Positions 23,301-33,322 of a stretch of 64,000 nt of DNA are shown in pieces (positions within the stretch are counted from its first letter, which is position 1; each line of letters opens with the position of its first letter). The position numbers and the translations under genes were made by a program. Under the pieces are notes generated by a model, which was not told the origin of the DNA, searched no databases, and saw only the letters and a list, made by a program, of their open reading frames with translations. The stretch covers positions 1,364,001-1,428,000 of the forward strand of contig CP114125.1 of assembly GCA_029959195.1 (NCBI GenBank), read 5' to 3'. This DNA is from Dictyophora rubrovolvata. Taxonomy: Eukaryota > Basidiomycota > Agaricomycetes > Phallales > Phallaceae.

Positions 23301-25705
23301 GGGATGTAAGAAATCTCAAAATCAAACTGATTGAGGATGTCAAGCCAACGGTGCTGTCGTGGTGAGAGATTTTTCTGTGCCATAAAATATTCGAGCCCTT
23401 TATGATCTGTACAGATGCGAAATTTGATCCCCAGTAACTGCGAGCGGAACCGTTTCAAGGACTCTACAATGGCCAATAATTCCTGTTCGTGTACCGGATA
23501 ATTCTGTTGTGCGACATCGAATTTTCCTGACCAAAATTCAACAACAGCCGCCTTAGAAACATCATCTCCTTGTGTTAAAACACCACTGGCACCCGTTAAA
23601 CAAGCGTCCGTAACTAAATTGATACGTTCGGCACCAGGTGCATAATCAATAGCAACACAATGTTTATCTCTATGCTCCTTAACTAAATGTTGCACAGTTT
23701 CAAAGGCTCGTTGTTCTGTAGGACCCCATCGCCAGGGTTTACTTGATCCCGTCCTGGCTGTTAATACAGCCATAGGGATACGTATCCCTTCACAATTTGC
23801 AGCCAAATACCCAACCGCGCCCAAAAAACTCAGCAACAAGTCTTTGTTGGTAGGTACCTTCCATTTTTCGATTTTATCAACTTTGTTTGGGTCCATCCTA
23901 ATCCCTCTCTCATCTATAACGTGTCCCAGTATTTTCAAGACTGGTGCAAAGAACTGCATCTTGTCCGCCGACAAGAACAACCGTTCTTCACGGAGTCTTC
24001 CAAAAACAGTACGTATATGCTCAACATGGTCATTTATTGTGTCTGAATAAATGACCAAGTCGTCTAGATATACATCCATAAAGACACCAATGAAGGGTGC
24101 AAATATATAGTTCATTAAAGTTTGGTAAGTAGCTGGCGCATTACAATCCCCTTGCTGCATCACCAAACTTTCCATCGTGCCATCAGGTGTTGTGAACAGT
24201 GTCCGATTGACATGTGCGGGTATTACCCTTATTTGTTCGTAAGCATCTTTGCCATCCAGCAAGCTTCGATACTTATGACGAACAACATTTCGAAGGATAA
24301 TCCCCATATCAGGTAAAGGTGTTTTCAACTTCAATGTATTCTTGTTTTGTTCATGTTTATCCACAACAGTTCGTATACGCGGAACTAATTTGCCATTGTT
24401 GGGTTTAGGCAATATCAGTAATGGTAAAGCATTCATTCCTGTTGCCAACCTCCATCGCCCACTTTTCAGATAGGCATTCTTTTTTGCCTGCCATACGGAA
24501 CGCAATGCTTCTGGACATTTACTTGGTCGCCAAGAATAAATTTTATTCTCGTCAATTAGAGGTATTGAATGGTTAATTTTCCGTAAAGGTGGTAATTCAG
24601 ATGTTTCCGCTGTCTGGCATAGATCCTCTGCTTCTGCTTTCAACATTATCCGGACCTTGTCCAGTTCATCCTCAAATAGTGTCGCCGCCGCTGAGTGTAA
24701 GGTAAATACATCTTCGCCTTCCACAATTAGCGGTATTTTACTGCCCACTATTACTCTTGTAGGATTTAGCCCAATCAAAACGCGGTGTTCAAATATAAAT
24801 GGAGTCCCAAGGATCAAGTCATAGCTCTCAAGATTCACGATATCGAAACGGCGCATTGTGTTGATGTTTTGATACCGAAAATCAACCACAGCACACCAAT
24901 TAATTTTAGATCGTGAACCCTGTACAGCCATCTGTAAGGTCAAAGGTATATTTAATTGCTCCTTCTTCACATTTAACTGGTCAGCTAGCGTTGTTGACAT
25001 AAAGTCGGCTAGAGACCCGCTATCCAACAATGCCCTTGCTGCCTTGCCGTTGATGAAAACCTCAACTACTATCGGCTTTGGCAGCTGACGCGTGAAGTCC
25101 TTGACCTTCATTGCAGTACGTTCAATAACTGTTTTAGAATTATCCTCGACTGAACTCTTCTTTCCTTTATGTCCCAGATCTGTTGCATATAACATCACTG
25201 CATTAAGTTCCACAGCATTCCGTTGTCTTTCCAGTTTATTCAACTTGGCAAAGTCCACAGCGCTGGACATCAATTTCGGTGCAGTGACATTATTAACTCG
25301 TGGAGCAGGCGCATTATGGCACAATGGGCAATTCCGGGCATCATGCCCCACTTGTTTGCAGTTAAAACATTTGCCTTGAGCCCGTAATTCATTTAATTCA
25401 GCCTTGGTAAGCCTTCTCCTAGAGTCCGGTGTGGATGGTACTGATACTTTTTTAGTGGTATCCTCTCGGCGATAATTGACGACAGGTTGTTTTCCACTTT
25501 GAATATAAGAATTGACTTTGGCCTGAGTATACAAAGTACGTTGCTGTTCTGGAATTCGACTAGCTGAATTATTAATTTCTCCTCCCACATAAGAACGATT
25601 TTCTTTGCTCCGAGTTAATTCAGCTGCTTCAATGTGAGTTGCTCGTTTAATCAATCCCTGCAACGAAGTACTCTCCGGACTATAACCAATTTTCATCCAT
25701 TCCAA
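20333..25705 (-). CDS. Gypsy pol polyprotein (element gene)
   Basis: A frame of about 1790 codons. A CCHC knuckle (CFNCKQVGHDARNC) lies at about residues 113-126, then a retropepsin (ALLDSGSLADF, about 225), reverse transcriptase with YLDDLVIYSD (about 550), RNase H (about 690-790), and an integrase with an H-H-C-C zinc region (HTLLAHLGSHKTYSY, then CFSCQLC) and a catalytic core (about 1150-1310). A chromodomain-like segment follows (WAVDRILSHSGKG, WKSGDVTWLTFEEV). About 300 further residues form an unusual C-terminal extension with a strongly basic patch (KNQRKRQRRREREA) and an acidic end. Confidence 0.93.
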   Translation of the reverse strand: MEWMKIGYSPESTSLQGLIKRATHIEAAELTRSKENRSYVGGEINNSASRIPEQQRTLYTQAKVNSYIQSGKQPVVNYRREDTTKKVSVPSTPDSRRRLTKAELNELRAQGKCFNCKQVGHDARNCPLCHNAPAPRVNNVTAPKLMSSAVDFAKLNKLERQRNAVELNAVMLYATDLGHKGKKSSVEDNSKTVIERTAMKVKDFTRQLPKPIVVEVFINGKAARALLDSGSLADFMSTTLADQLNVKKEQLNIPLTLQMAVQGSRSKINWCAVVDFRYQNINTMRRFDIVNLESYDLILGTPFIFEHRVLIGLNPTRVIVGSKIPLIVEGEDVFTLHSAAATLFEDELDKVRIMLKAEAEDLCQTAETSELPPLRKINHSIPLIDENKIYSWRPSKCPEALRSVWQAKKNAYLKSGRWRLATGMNALPLLILPKPNNGKLVPRIRTVVDKHEQNKNTLKLKTPLPDMGIILRNVVRHKYRSLLDGKDAYEQIRVIPAHVNRTLFTTPDGTMESLVMQQGDCNAPATYQTLMNYIFAPFIGVFMDVYLDDLVIYSDTINDHVEHIRTVFGRLREERLFLSADKMQFFAPVLKILGHVIDERGIRMDPNKVDKIEKWKVPTNKDLLLSFLGAVGYLAANCEGIRIPMAVLTARTGSSKPWRWGPTEQRAFETVQHLVKEHRDKHCVAIDYAPGAERINLVTDACLTGASGVLTQGDDVSKAAVVEFWSGKFDVAQQNYPVHEQELLAIVESLKRFRSQLLGIKFRICTDHKGLEYFMAQKNLSPRQHRWLDILNQFDFEISYIPGKTNSFADALSRMYSDEPAGTIRADSEYIQDEDEDDLVHENVESFALFMRAISAPVYTGNTTVLPTRRSTRLHQKDQSRFKRVLQSVKETLRPKSSRQKPAPVETEAIVPPVRENFPVMDSLLVEDDMPPLELLEDDVEEHVEEHTTGEGNIPILVNEKGLDDGVGVTELIRDSELGVDVKELAKATYFNDPFFRHIWDKPNHFKDFTMHLGLIYLTSNGSYSLCIPDAKAGDRRLREILINYAHTLLAHLGSHKTYSYLREQVWWPKMLSDIKAFCFSCQLCAMSKSSQQSPLGLLRSLEIPTRPWQAIGIDFVGPLPASRNRHGEFDQLCVIIDHLTCMVHLVPTRVNYKASDMAEVIFDVIYKQHGLPERIVSDRDSLFTSLFWKELHRLLQTELRMSSSFHPQTDGMTERANKTIVQMLRQCVSKDQKDWVTRLPGIEYALNCARSDTTGFSPFYLNYGRMPRPLIWDNDSEYPGVVVFAERMKEAIMSAHDHIIEARVRQTRYANKHRREAPFKFGDLVYLATKNLRLPKNLTRKLIPKYIGPFKIMQVMEPGSSYKLELSAALKRRGVHPVFHASLLRIHVPNDDRRFPGRQFEQIPVFGGTAKEWAVDRILSHSGKGVNAMFETRWKSGDVTWLTFEEVRHLEALQAYCEAIGISNPRSIPAPIPLNPDHSSAMVSVNLLRPTGLGLGNAYKQLDNSEKSLPHTPVIHCSAITPVMSGMGDSDVVLPRDTFKFVIKTMMAESRTCYQAGLEVREREINDSARRWTMTMPLALRLSSPGHLNTPVPLNAPVAPKAMRAPRRGIPTHPGHGLPLADRVGPRAISPDSRQGRSSDGSKRKLLPGLSKNQRKRQRRREREAQESSSGPSNLEGLGLVSFTVAAPVYTDSAESRDGDATVSVDPELLALPVPLVNEAPAIPTLVNNDAVMFDEFLVDYGDADAEGEFVAQEDIVESNSPIPSRAVTPIDFEELDLLGISDGEGGFI

Positions 25706-25771
25706 CCGTATGTATTGCGCGGCTCCATCCCAAATTATCTGAACCTGCTGACGCTTATTTACATCAGGAAA

Positions 25772-27274
25772 TCATTTCGCTAATGTTTGTACATCACGTG
25801 CAAAGTCTCGAAAATAAGATCGACCTTGATAGGATCTCATCAAGCGTCGTCTCAGTTGTAGTTTGTAATCGGGAGGAAAGCAATAGTCAAACAGGGCATT
25901 AAATATTTTCCGTAATGTCCATTTCTTTGTCTTTAAAGCAACGTGCTTCATATAAAACACGCTTGCCTTTTCTCCCACAAAATTAACCAACAACCGAACA
26001 GCCCATTTTTTTGACAAGGTCATTCGCTTAACCCAGACCTTGACTGCGAAAATCCAATGGTCAAATTCATCCAGATTAGGATTTCCTTTATAGATAGGTG
26101 GGTTATCTATTTTCATTGACGACAAGGCTTTTCTCAATATCCTTTTATTAGTGGCATCATCCACCTCTGAGTCCGAGGATTCCGACGAACTTGAATCAGA
26201 GGACAAAGAAGAAGAGTTTGAACTGCTATCATCTCCACTAGAGTCGCTAGAAGATCTGTTGCCAGAAGAATCCTCATCACTACTACTACTAGAGGAGTCT
26301 GATGGGTCTCCACCCCGGTAGCCTGCGACCTTCGCGAAGTATCCCCCTTCGGGAACTTCTGATTTATCTCTGGTAAATCGTGAACTCTTCTTTTTTTCAG
26401 AGTAACGCTTCCTTTTCCTAGCCTTAGCGGCACTGGATTTACTCTTTTTCTTTTTAGATTTTACTTTATTATTCCCATCTTTAACAACGGTACTATCGTG
26501 GATCTCCTCCACATTAGAATTTCCCGTGTTTTTATTAGTCTCAGGCTTAGCACTTTCCCCCATATCTTGCCCAGGAGGTTCAACAACCTCAGCATTTACA
26601 GCTGCAGCCTGAGTGTCGGTATCTTCTGGCCTAATTGAAGCTACAGATGCATTCAGGGCAGGGTGTGCTATACCGGTCGGGTTCACACTATAATCAACAG
26701 TGTCCTCGAACCAATCGCCAAAATATTTCCTCTCGGTATCTAACTTGGACACTGGAGCTTCTTGTACCCGTACAGGATTGGTAGGGGTAATAAATCCATT
26801 ATTATTATTCTCGCTATCTAAATGACTGCTTTCAAGGTTTCGGGTCAGGTGCTCAACACGTCGGCGCACCACACCCATCTCCCAAGCATCGTCCTCAAGG
26901 GATTTTATATCCCTGAGCATCTGCTCCCTATCCTCTCCTTCCATTCCCTCCTCTCTTAACCCAACTTCGCTGTCCTCGGCTGTAGTCCCCTGTTCAGGGT
27001 TTCCAGCCTCGGACAGTGGGATCCCATGGACCCCAAACCCTTCTCTCCTTACCCCATATCTCTTCCTATCCCAAACTGCTTGCTCGGGACGAATCATCCC
27101 ACTTCGCGTCTGGTGATACTGTATGCCGCTGTCGCTAACACTTGTATCAGGAACGTCAGTCGAAGTGAACTCGGCGGGTCGAAGAGTTGGAGTCGCAAAT
27201 AAAGAAGGTGAAGATGAGACGAAAGACGAAGAAAGAGAAGACTCGTCTGGAACAGAAGTGATTGTCGACATCAA
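25772..27274 (-). CDS. Gypsy gag protein (element gene)
   Basis: A frame of 500 codons lying just upstream of pol. The C-terminal third is a Retrotrans_gag-type capsid region (LDEFDHWIFAVKVWV, and RSYQGRSYFRDFA). Before it is a very Ser/Asp-rich linker (about residues 320-375) and a basic Lys-rich patch. The N-terminal half is low in recognisable structure. This is a fossil of a very recent insertion. Confidence 0.85.
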   Translation of the reverse strand: MMSTITSVPDESSLSSSFVSSSPSLFATPTLRPAEFTSTDVPDTSVSDSGIQYHQTRSGMIRPEQAVWDRKRYGVRREGFGVHGIPLSEAGNPEQGTTAEDSEVGLREEGMEGEDREQMLRDIKSLEDDAWEMGVVRRRVEHLTRNLESSHLDSENNNNGFITPTNPVRVQEAPVSKLDTERKYFGDWFEDTVDYSVNPTGIAHPALNASVASIRPEDTDTQAAAVNAEVVEPPGQDMGESAKPETNKNTGNSNVEEIHDSTVVKDGNNKVKSKKKKSKSSAAKARKRKRYSEKKKSSRFTRDKSEVPEGGYFAKVAGYRGGDPSDSSSSSSDEDSSGNRSSSDSSGDDSSSNSSSLSSDSSSSESSDSEVDDATNKRILRKALSSMKIDNPPIYKGNPNLDEFDHWIFAVKVWVKRMTLSKKWAVRLLVNFVGEKASVFYMKHVALKTKKWTLRKIFNALFDYCFPPDYKLQLRRRLMRSYQGRSYFRDFARDVQTLAK

Positions 27275-27352
27275 GGTGAGCTAGCAATCGGTTGATCAAT
27301 CCGATGCTGAAAGACTTTAGCAAAATAGATGAAGAAAGAAACTCAAAAAAGA

Positions 27353-27626
27353 TGTAAAAGTCGGAAGACTTTTACACAAGAACTTCAGATAAAACGAGGA
27401 TCAGACAACAATGAGTGTAGTAACCTTCGTAGAATTAGAAGCTAAAGAATAAAATATCTACATCTCGAGTATTTATAAGAAAAAGAAAGATTATCTAATA
27501 AGAAATAAAAGGAAACTTATGGAAAGAAACTATTAATAAAGACAAATAATAAATGAAAGTAAGACAAGCTGACTACGTCTGTAGTCTCCGACTCGGGGAA
27601 CTCGGATAAGAGTCCAGACTCTTACA
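27353..27626 (-). repeat. Gypsy 5' LTR (right copy)
   Basis: The second 274-bp terminal repeat, which appears identical to the left one and is followed by the CGTTT target duplication. Confidence 0.94.
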
Positions 27627-27631
27627 CGTTT

Positions 27632-29489
27632 TGTGCAATCATCACGGCGAATCTTTCGTTGAGCTAGTTGGAATCAAGACTTATTATCACTTCCCAATGA
27701 CTTTAATTATTAATTTGCAGTAACTCTTGCCCAGGCGCTGAAATTAATTATCTTTCTCCATCAAAACAAATAAAACAAGAGTGAGAACGCCCGTCAAAAC
27801 TCAAAATTCGAGAATATATAACTAGCAAAACCTTCTTATTTTCGAGTCAACACGCACATGAAAGAAAGACGAAATTGCGCGCTCCAAGGAAAAATCCAGG
27901 GACGTTTGTTTGCAAAGCCTTGCCCAATTATAGTTCAATTTCATAACGTACCCGTGACCCGTTCGACGTTGCTTTGACAATCGTTTTTAAGCCTTTTAAC
28001 GAACCTCGTCTGTATCCACAGTATCTACAAACCTGGGAGTGCTTTGAGTCTTTCCCGATCTCATTCCCCCTTGTGATATTCCCAATTGATCTTAAAATGA
28101 CGGCTTTCAATGTCAGCTTTCGAAGTTCACCCGGAATGCCCCGCCACGGACCAACGGTCAGCCGTCTGCAGTGAATTTTGGCAATTCCGTATGAGGTAAC
28201 AGGTGTTCTAGTTTTCAGGATGCACAATAGTGAACGTAATTTTGAGTGAGCCGTAAGCTGAATGATGGCTATGGAGAAAATTATGTGGCAGGAGCAACGC
28301 CCTGTAACACCGCATTGCGGAAGACTGTCAACAAACTTCGTTTTCCCATAGCTACGATTGGAACAACACATGATGTTTGTCAAAGAGTAAAATTAACCAA
28401 GAATAAGAATACAGTTTATATAGCAACATACGTAAATTCGGATATAAATTTGATTTCCCTGCTCCCCATGACTTTTCAACTCTGGGATCCTCGATCCCGT
28501 GTTATGTAAATGCTACGGAGGTTATGACCTGAAAGGGGATTCGGATGCATATCCAAGGGTTGTAAATTAACGTCGATTGAGGAATGAGAAGGCGGGGAAA
28601 TACAGCCCAAAAAGTTTTGCTCAGGGGTACTGATCTTCTTTTAATTTGAGGAGTTCAAAAGACACCGCATCGTGAATTAGACTGGAAAATGGCATATTTA
28701 AAAGACGTAAAGTCTTGATATGACACAGGTGAACTGCATAAAATATTCATAAAAGTTATTAGATTTAATTTTGATGAACGTTCGTAACTTGCCTCCTTGA
28801 TCTTGCGATGAGAACTCGCTTTGATCCCTTTCCGCGGTATTCTCCTGATTGAGTGACAGACATTGATATGTCACATGGACATCATGCATGACGATTATGT
28901 TTACTCCACATGAACCCATGTCATAGTAAGACAGTTGGCCAAGACATCGTGATTCGTAGGGTCCCTTCGGACCGTGGGATACTATAGCTTGAAGCTCACT
29001 ATGTCTCACTGAAGTCCAGGGACACGTTCGAAAGGGCAGGTAAGCCATCGAAATTCAATCAATATTACATCAATTCTGTTCGCTTGAATAAGCCGACTGT
29101 TGATGACAAGAACATTTTAGCGGAATCCACGTTCAATTCCACGATTGACCCGGGTCAAAATCACGTGACAGCTGAAACGTAAGCATTGGGATTCTGGAAT
29201 TCTGGAAGCTAAGCGTAGATTCACCAATGGCATAGCCTTCGGGACCACTTCTGGACTCGGAATAGAATAACATAAGATCACCTGCCTAGGGATGGGAGCG
29301 GCTCGTTGCAACCTCATGCACATGATCAGTATAGATTACATAATTATTAAGAACCCGGTGGTTTGGCTCACCCTTCATTGGTTATTTCCTTTTTTGTAAA
29401 AGCAGAGCGATCGATGGTCATGCTTATTGCGTCTACAAGACCAGAGCACTCCTTCCTTCCTTCCTTCACCTTCTACCCCCATCATCCTC
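27632..29489. other. Region with weak minus-strand coding signals
   Basis: No gene is firmly recognised. The minus frame 27928-28383 (151 codons) includes RLTVGPWRGIPGELRKLTLK, which has the leucine spacing of an F-box/LRR protein and ends in a clear stop; it could be one exon of such a gene. Minus frames at 28698-29048 and 29117-29323 are unrecognised. The 29 kb end should hold the promoter of the carboxylesterase. Confidence 0.35.
27928..28383 (-). CDS. Hypothetical protein, possibly F-box/LRR fragment
   Basis: An open frame of 151 codons, beginning MTNIMCCSNRS and ending SNGSRVRYEIEL. The middle part (SKLRSLLCILKTRTP, then IHCRRLTVGPWRGI and ELRKLTLKAVILRSI) is suggestive of leucine-rich repeats in fungal F-box proteins, where such C-terminal exons are common. 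No F-box motif is visible, the N-terminal part is unlike a protein, and there is no strong splice evidence, so it may be a fragment or chance. Confidence is low. Confidence 0.25.
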   Translation of the reverse strand: MTNIMCCSNRSYGKTKFVDSLPQCGVTGRCSCHIIFSIAIIQLTAHSKLRSLLCILKTRTPVTSYGIAKIHCRRLTVGPWRGIPGELRKLTLKAVILRSIGNITRGNEIGKDSKHSQVCRYCGYRRGSLKGLKTIVKATSNGSRVRYEIEL

Positions 29490-31760
29490 ATGTCCTCCTT
29501 CTATCCTTCCGTCCGCTGTCCGACACTGAACACAACCTTTGTCGGAATACAACATACCGTCTCGTCTCCTGAATACCCCGTTCACCAGTTCAGAGGCATA
29601 AAATATGCCAATGTTCCAGGTCGTTTCAGACGGTCGCAGCTATGTACCTCCTACCCAAAAACAACAGACGCAAAAAGACATGGGTATACTCTATTTGCGT
29701 TGCTTGTTTTCCCATTCTGAGACAACGGTGTTCAGGCCAATTTGCCCTCAACAGAAACGTCAAGGCTTTGACGACTTGTTTGGTTTCGTACGAGAAGACC
29801 CTCCACGATTAGTCGTGCAAGACGAGTTTGAGTGTTTAAATCTCATCGTAACCTGTCCGGATGTTTCGAGACGCATGCGTCCTTTACCTGTCATGGTGTG
29901 GATTCATGGGTAAGGGCTATTTACTTCCAAGTTGTGACTGGTGTGTAAGAATTGACAACGACCTCCAGCGGCTCCAACATTCGTGGCGCGGGAAGCTCTG
30001 TTATATGCGATCCCGGAAAACTCGTCAAAGCATCTTTAGAATTCGAACAGCCTGTTATCGTTGTGAACATAAAGTATGTATCTTCTTTCACCACACATAT
30101 CCTGTGTCTCACTTCCCCTCGATTGCCTTAGCTATCGTCTCGGATTTCTCGGATTCGCAGCTTCGATGGCTTTAGAAGAATCAAACCGGGTGTTAGGCGA
30201 GGAAGGCGTTGGAAATTATGGTATGCCTTTTGACAAGAATGGAAAGAAATTTGTCGATTCCTAAAATCGTCTTTTCTCTCTCCTTTCTTTCTTCTTCCGC
30301 CATACGCAGGTCTATACGATCAGCTAAACGCCTTGGCGTGGATTCGTAGACACATACCTTCATTTGGTGGCGACCCTGGGAACGTCACCTTGTTCGGAGA
30401 ATCAGCTGGAGCAATCGACATTCATGCATTGCTACTTTCACGCATTAACCACCTTTCGTCCGGGGGAATCACCTCTCGCGCTATCTTGCAGAGTGGTACT
30501 ATCCTTCCTACCGCGGTCCGCTCAATCGAATCACAGGGATCATTATTGAGCCGCGTCATGGGTCGTCTCAGAATATCCGACGTCAATCAACTAAGGAACA
30601 TTCCAGTAGATTTACTAGTCGCGCAAACTCCTGGCGTCGTGAACCCTACAGATGACGGAATATTCTTCCATGACGGGTGGCGCAATGACGTGGGCTCCTT
30701 TCCTGGAAATTTCATTCCTCTTCCGGAAAAAATTGATAGTCTCATGATTGGAGACTGCGCTGTCGAATCTGCACTTTATCTTGGAGCTGGATCGGTTGGG
30801 GGCGGTGGAGGTGGGACCGGAATCAGAACGTGGACTAGTCTGGGAATTGTCCGGCGCGTCAAAGCTCTCATCCGGAACGTTTATAAAGCCGACAAATTCT
30901 TGCGCACGTATGGAATTAATAATGGACCGGGCGCTGACGATGAAGAGTCACAAGATGCGGTTTTGAATTTGGTGAACGACGTGTTTTTCGCGTGGCCGAT
31001 TGATAAACTGGCGAAAGGGACAAGTGCCGGACGGCTGGGAGAGCGTGACGGGATTCCCGTTTATCGATACGTTTTTGATCAAGAAAGTCCGTATACGTTC
31101 ACTGCACATCATGCGGTTGATTTGCTATACCTTTTCGATAACATCTCCATGACACCTGAGAAGAGGAAAAAGGTAGCAGCAGGTGTCGGACCTCTTCACA
31201 CTTCCACTTCCTCAACACTCGTATTAAGCCCTTCGTCTTCGTCGGAGTCAGACTGGGATGACGAAAACGGGTTCCGCACTTTTGATGAAGATGACGACGA
31301 TGACGAAGTTGAAATGCAGGATAATTCTAGAGCATTCCAGCCTTATCCCGACTCATACGAGTCCGACTCGGATGATTCTTCTGATGACTCGTACTTTCAA
31401 ATCTCGGATTTCCAATACAACGCTTCGCGTATACGACAAGCAGTACAAGCACGGTGGATCGCATTTGCTCAAGGGCCGTCGTCAACTAGTCCTACGTTAA
31501 ACAACATTTCTACCCCTGTCCCGGGTCGTCCATGGCCAAGAAATAGTCTCCTCGTCTTAGGTCCAGAAGGCGAAGTCGGAACACGTTCCATGGTCGACGA
31601 ACTTCCGCGTAGAAGAAGGCTCGAGGAATGGAGTCGTGCCCTGGAAACTGTTCCACCTGAACTTGCGTTTCGTGTTGGAGTTGAGTTGAGCGTTGGACCT
31701 AAAGGCGTTCCTCCTAATACTGTTGGTGTGCAGCCTTTCCAGGAATTGTCCAGGATATAA
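29490..31760 (+). CDS. Type-B carboxylesterase/lipase (alpha/beta hydrolase)
   Basis: Five exons (29490-29683, 29736-29909, 29969-30073, 30132-30220, 30310-31760) encode about 670 residues. The esterase landmarks are in order: QFRGIKYANVPGRF, HGPICPQ across the first junction, VMVWIHGGSN (oxyanion hole), NYRLGFLGFA, NYGLYDQLNALAWIRRHI, FGGDPGNVTLFGESAGA with the nucleophile Ser at about residue 219, and FTAHHAVDLLYLF with the catalytic His at about 455. Most relatives end about 80-100 residues after this His. Here an acidic Ser-rich segment (about residues 486-552, for example FDEDDDDDEVEMQD) is inserted before the usual helix and WPRNSLLVLGPEG. No signal peptide is visible at the N-terminus, so it is probably cytosolic. 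The substrate is unknown. Confidence 0.92.
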
Positions 31761-33275
31761 CATAACATCGCAACCCTCTCTTTTCATCCTCTTTTTCGCC
31801 CTATCTTAAACACGAAATTTAGGGTATACGTACGGTTTGAAATCTGACTATCAACCCCACCTCATTTTTCCATGTTTTATGGACCTTCCGGCTTTTTGCC
31901 CATCCTTCTATAGGTTTTAACCATTTTTCTGCATCTTTTTCCTTCTCATAGTTTTCATTGGGTTCTTTGAAATCATCGTCTTTTTTTCGCGATTATGCCA
32001 TTCATTTCGAAGATTTTCTTTTTTCATTGTTCTTCAGCATGTACTTCGCATTTCTCCTCATACGCATTGCCAATCGGTTGTTCTATTATTTATTTTGTGT
32101 GGGCCATTGTTGTGTAACGTTTTTGTGTTTGTGGTAACATGGCATGTTGTAGAGGGTTGTAGTTTAAGGAATTTGGGTAATATATTCGATAAGTGGGTTT
32201 TGTTTTGTAATTCATCGGTGTGTCGTTCGTTGCCACGTCAGCGTTTTCTGTACTGGTCAGCATCTGAGTGACGTTGCGTGACGGAACGCGTTAGATAATA
32301 GAACGTTCTCCTCCGACTTCAACGTTTAATAACGTTCGTAATTCGTGTATTGCAATATCTTTAGCTGTATATATTTATTAACACAGGTTTTTTTTGGCTC
32401 AGGTATGTCACAACTTTTCTTCGTCTCAGCCCAACTTGAACTTTCAGATATGATAGCTCATTTGCGATGTTAGTCTTGTTGATACATAGACGAATTTACT
32501 CAAACTTGCCGAAGAAGACTACGGCCTGGTGATGTATGTGCGATTCCTGGCCCGGCCCGCCCATTAACCAGTTGGCAGAGTTCATCTGAAGTGTTAACGT
32601 GTCAACATTGATTGATGATGGCGGCAGATAGTTAAATTTGATCCGCGTAATTGTATTTGAGGCGCGCCCACTCCACCATTCTGCCCAGCTGTGAGTGGAT
32701 CCCCCTTGGTCATTTCCCCAACTGCCAGATTTTACCGTAGTCAGGTTTGCTGATGGTTTTTGCTCGCGAGAATGTTTTAGGTCTTTCTCCCTGGGTTTGT
32801 ACAATTGGATCAGGTACACTTTTCAAGTTTGACCCCAAGACCTTTCAAATACCGACATTCAGAGTTGAAAAGCCAGATCAAGACGATCAGATTGTTTAAA
32901 CTATGAAAGTTTCAGCCCCTATTGTATTTCCTGTAGCCACCCTATTTTTGGCATTTCAAATAATGTTTGGCTTCGGAGCGGGAGCATCTCAGTGTCAAGG
33001 GCACACAAAGTGCCTCTGTTTTTAGAAACAGTGTAGGAATTTAACGTTACACTCTCAAGTAAAACAACTCCCCGACAAGCTAGCAGACATTCGTTATCGT
33101 TTTGAGTGGAGCTTCGAAAACGCTTTTCAGACAAAAAAACACCGCCCAATTTTTGGTACTAGGTATGACGTGTGTAACATCAATCAAACCCCCTAGTCCT
33201 AATTCGATACATATCTCATCTTTCGGTGTGGTGCGCCCACGATGTGCCCTCTGCTGAGTTAAGAACCTTTGGCTT
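31761..33275. other. Intergenic region
   Basis: About 1.5 kb. It begins with a T-rich stretch that suits a 3' untranslated region. Minus frames at 32496-32819 (including SGSWGNDQGGSTHSWAEWW) and 32919-33149 are unrecognised and unsupported by splice sites. Nothing else is seen. Confidence 0.4.
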
Positions 33276-33282
33276 TATAAAT
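33276..33282 (+). promoter_or_regulatory. TATA box, DUF6533 copy B
   Basis: TATAAAT 47 bases before the ATG at 33323. Confidence 0.5.
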
Positions 33283-33322
33283 GTGGTACCTCGGCCCACG
33301 TTCCTCAATCGGAGCTTCGTCC

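Larger units (their letters stand above)
19955..27626 (-). mobile_element. Ty3/gypsy LTR retrotransposon, very young, looks whole or nearly so
   Basis: A 7.67-kb element in minus orientation with 274-bp LTRs at 19955-20228 and 27353-27626. By eye the two LTRs are identical over their whole length, and a 5-bp target duplication (CGTTT) flanks the element at 19950-19954 and 27627-27631. Both points indicate a very recent insertion. Internally there is a gag frame followed closely by a pol frame with protease, reverse transcriptase, RNase H, integrase and a chromodomain-like segment in gypsy order. Gypsy families often need read-through or frameshifting between gag and pol. The element looks whole, with at most about one break. 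Confidence 0.95.

Noticed and set aside
32496-33149. A secreted or lectin-like gene on the minus strand
   Set aside because: The Trp/Ser/Gly-rich stretch is suggestive, but there is no start, signal peptide or family match.
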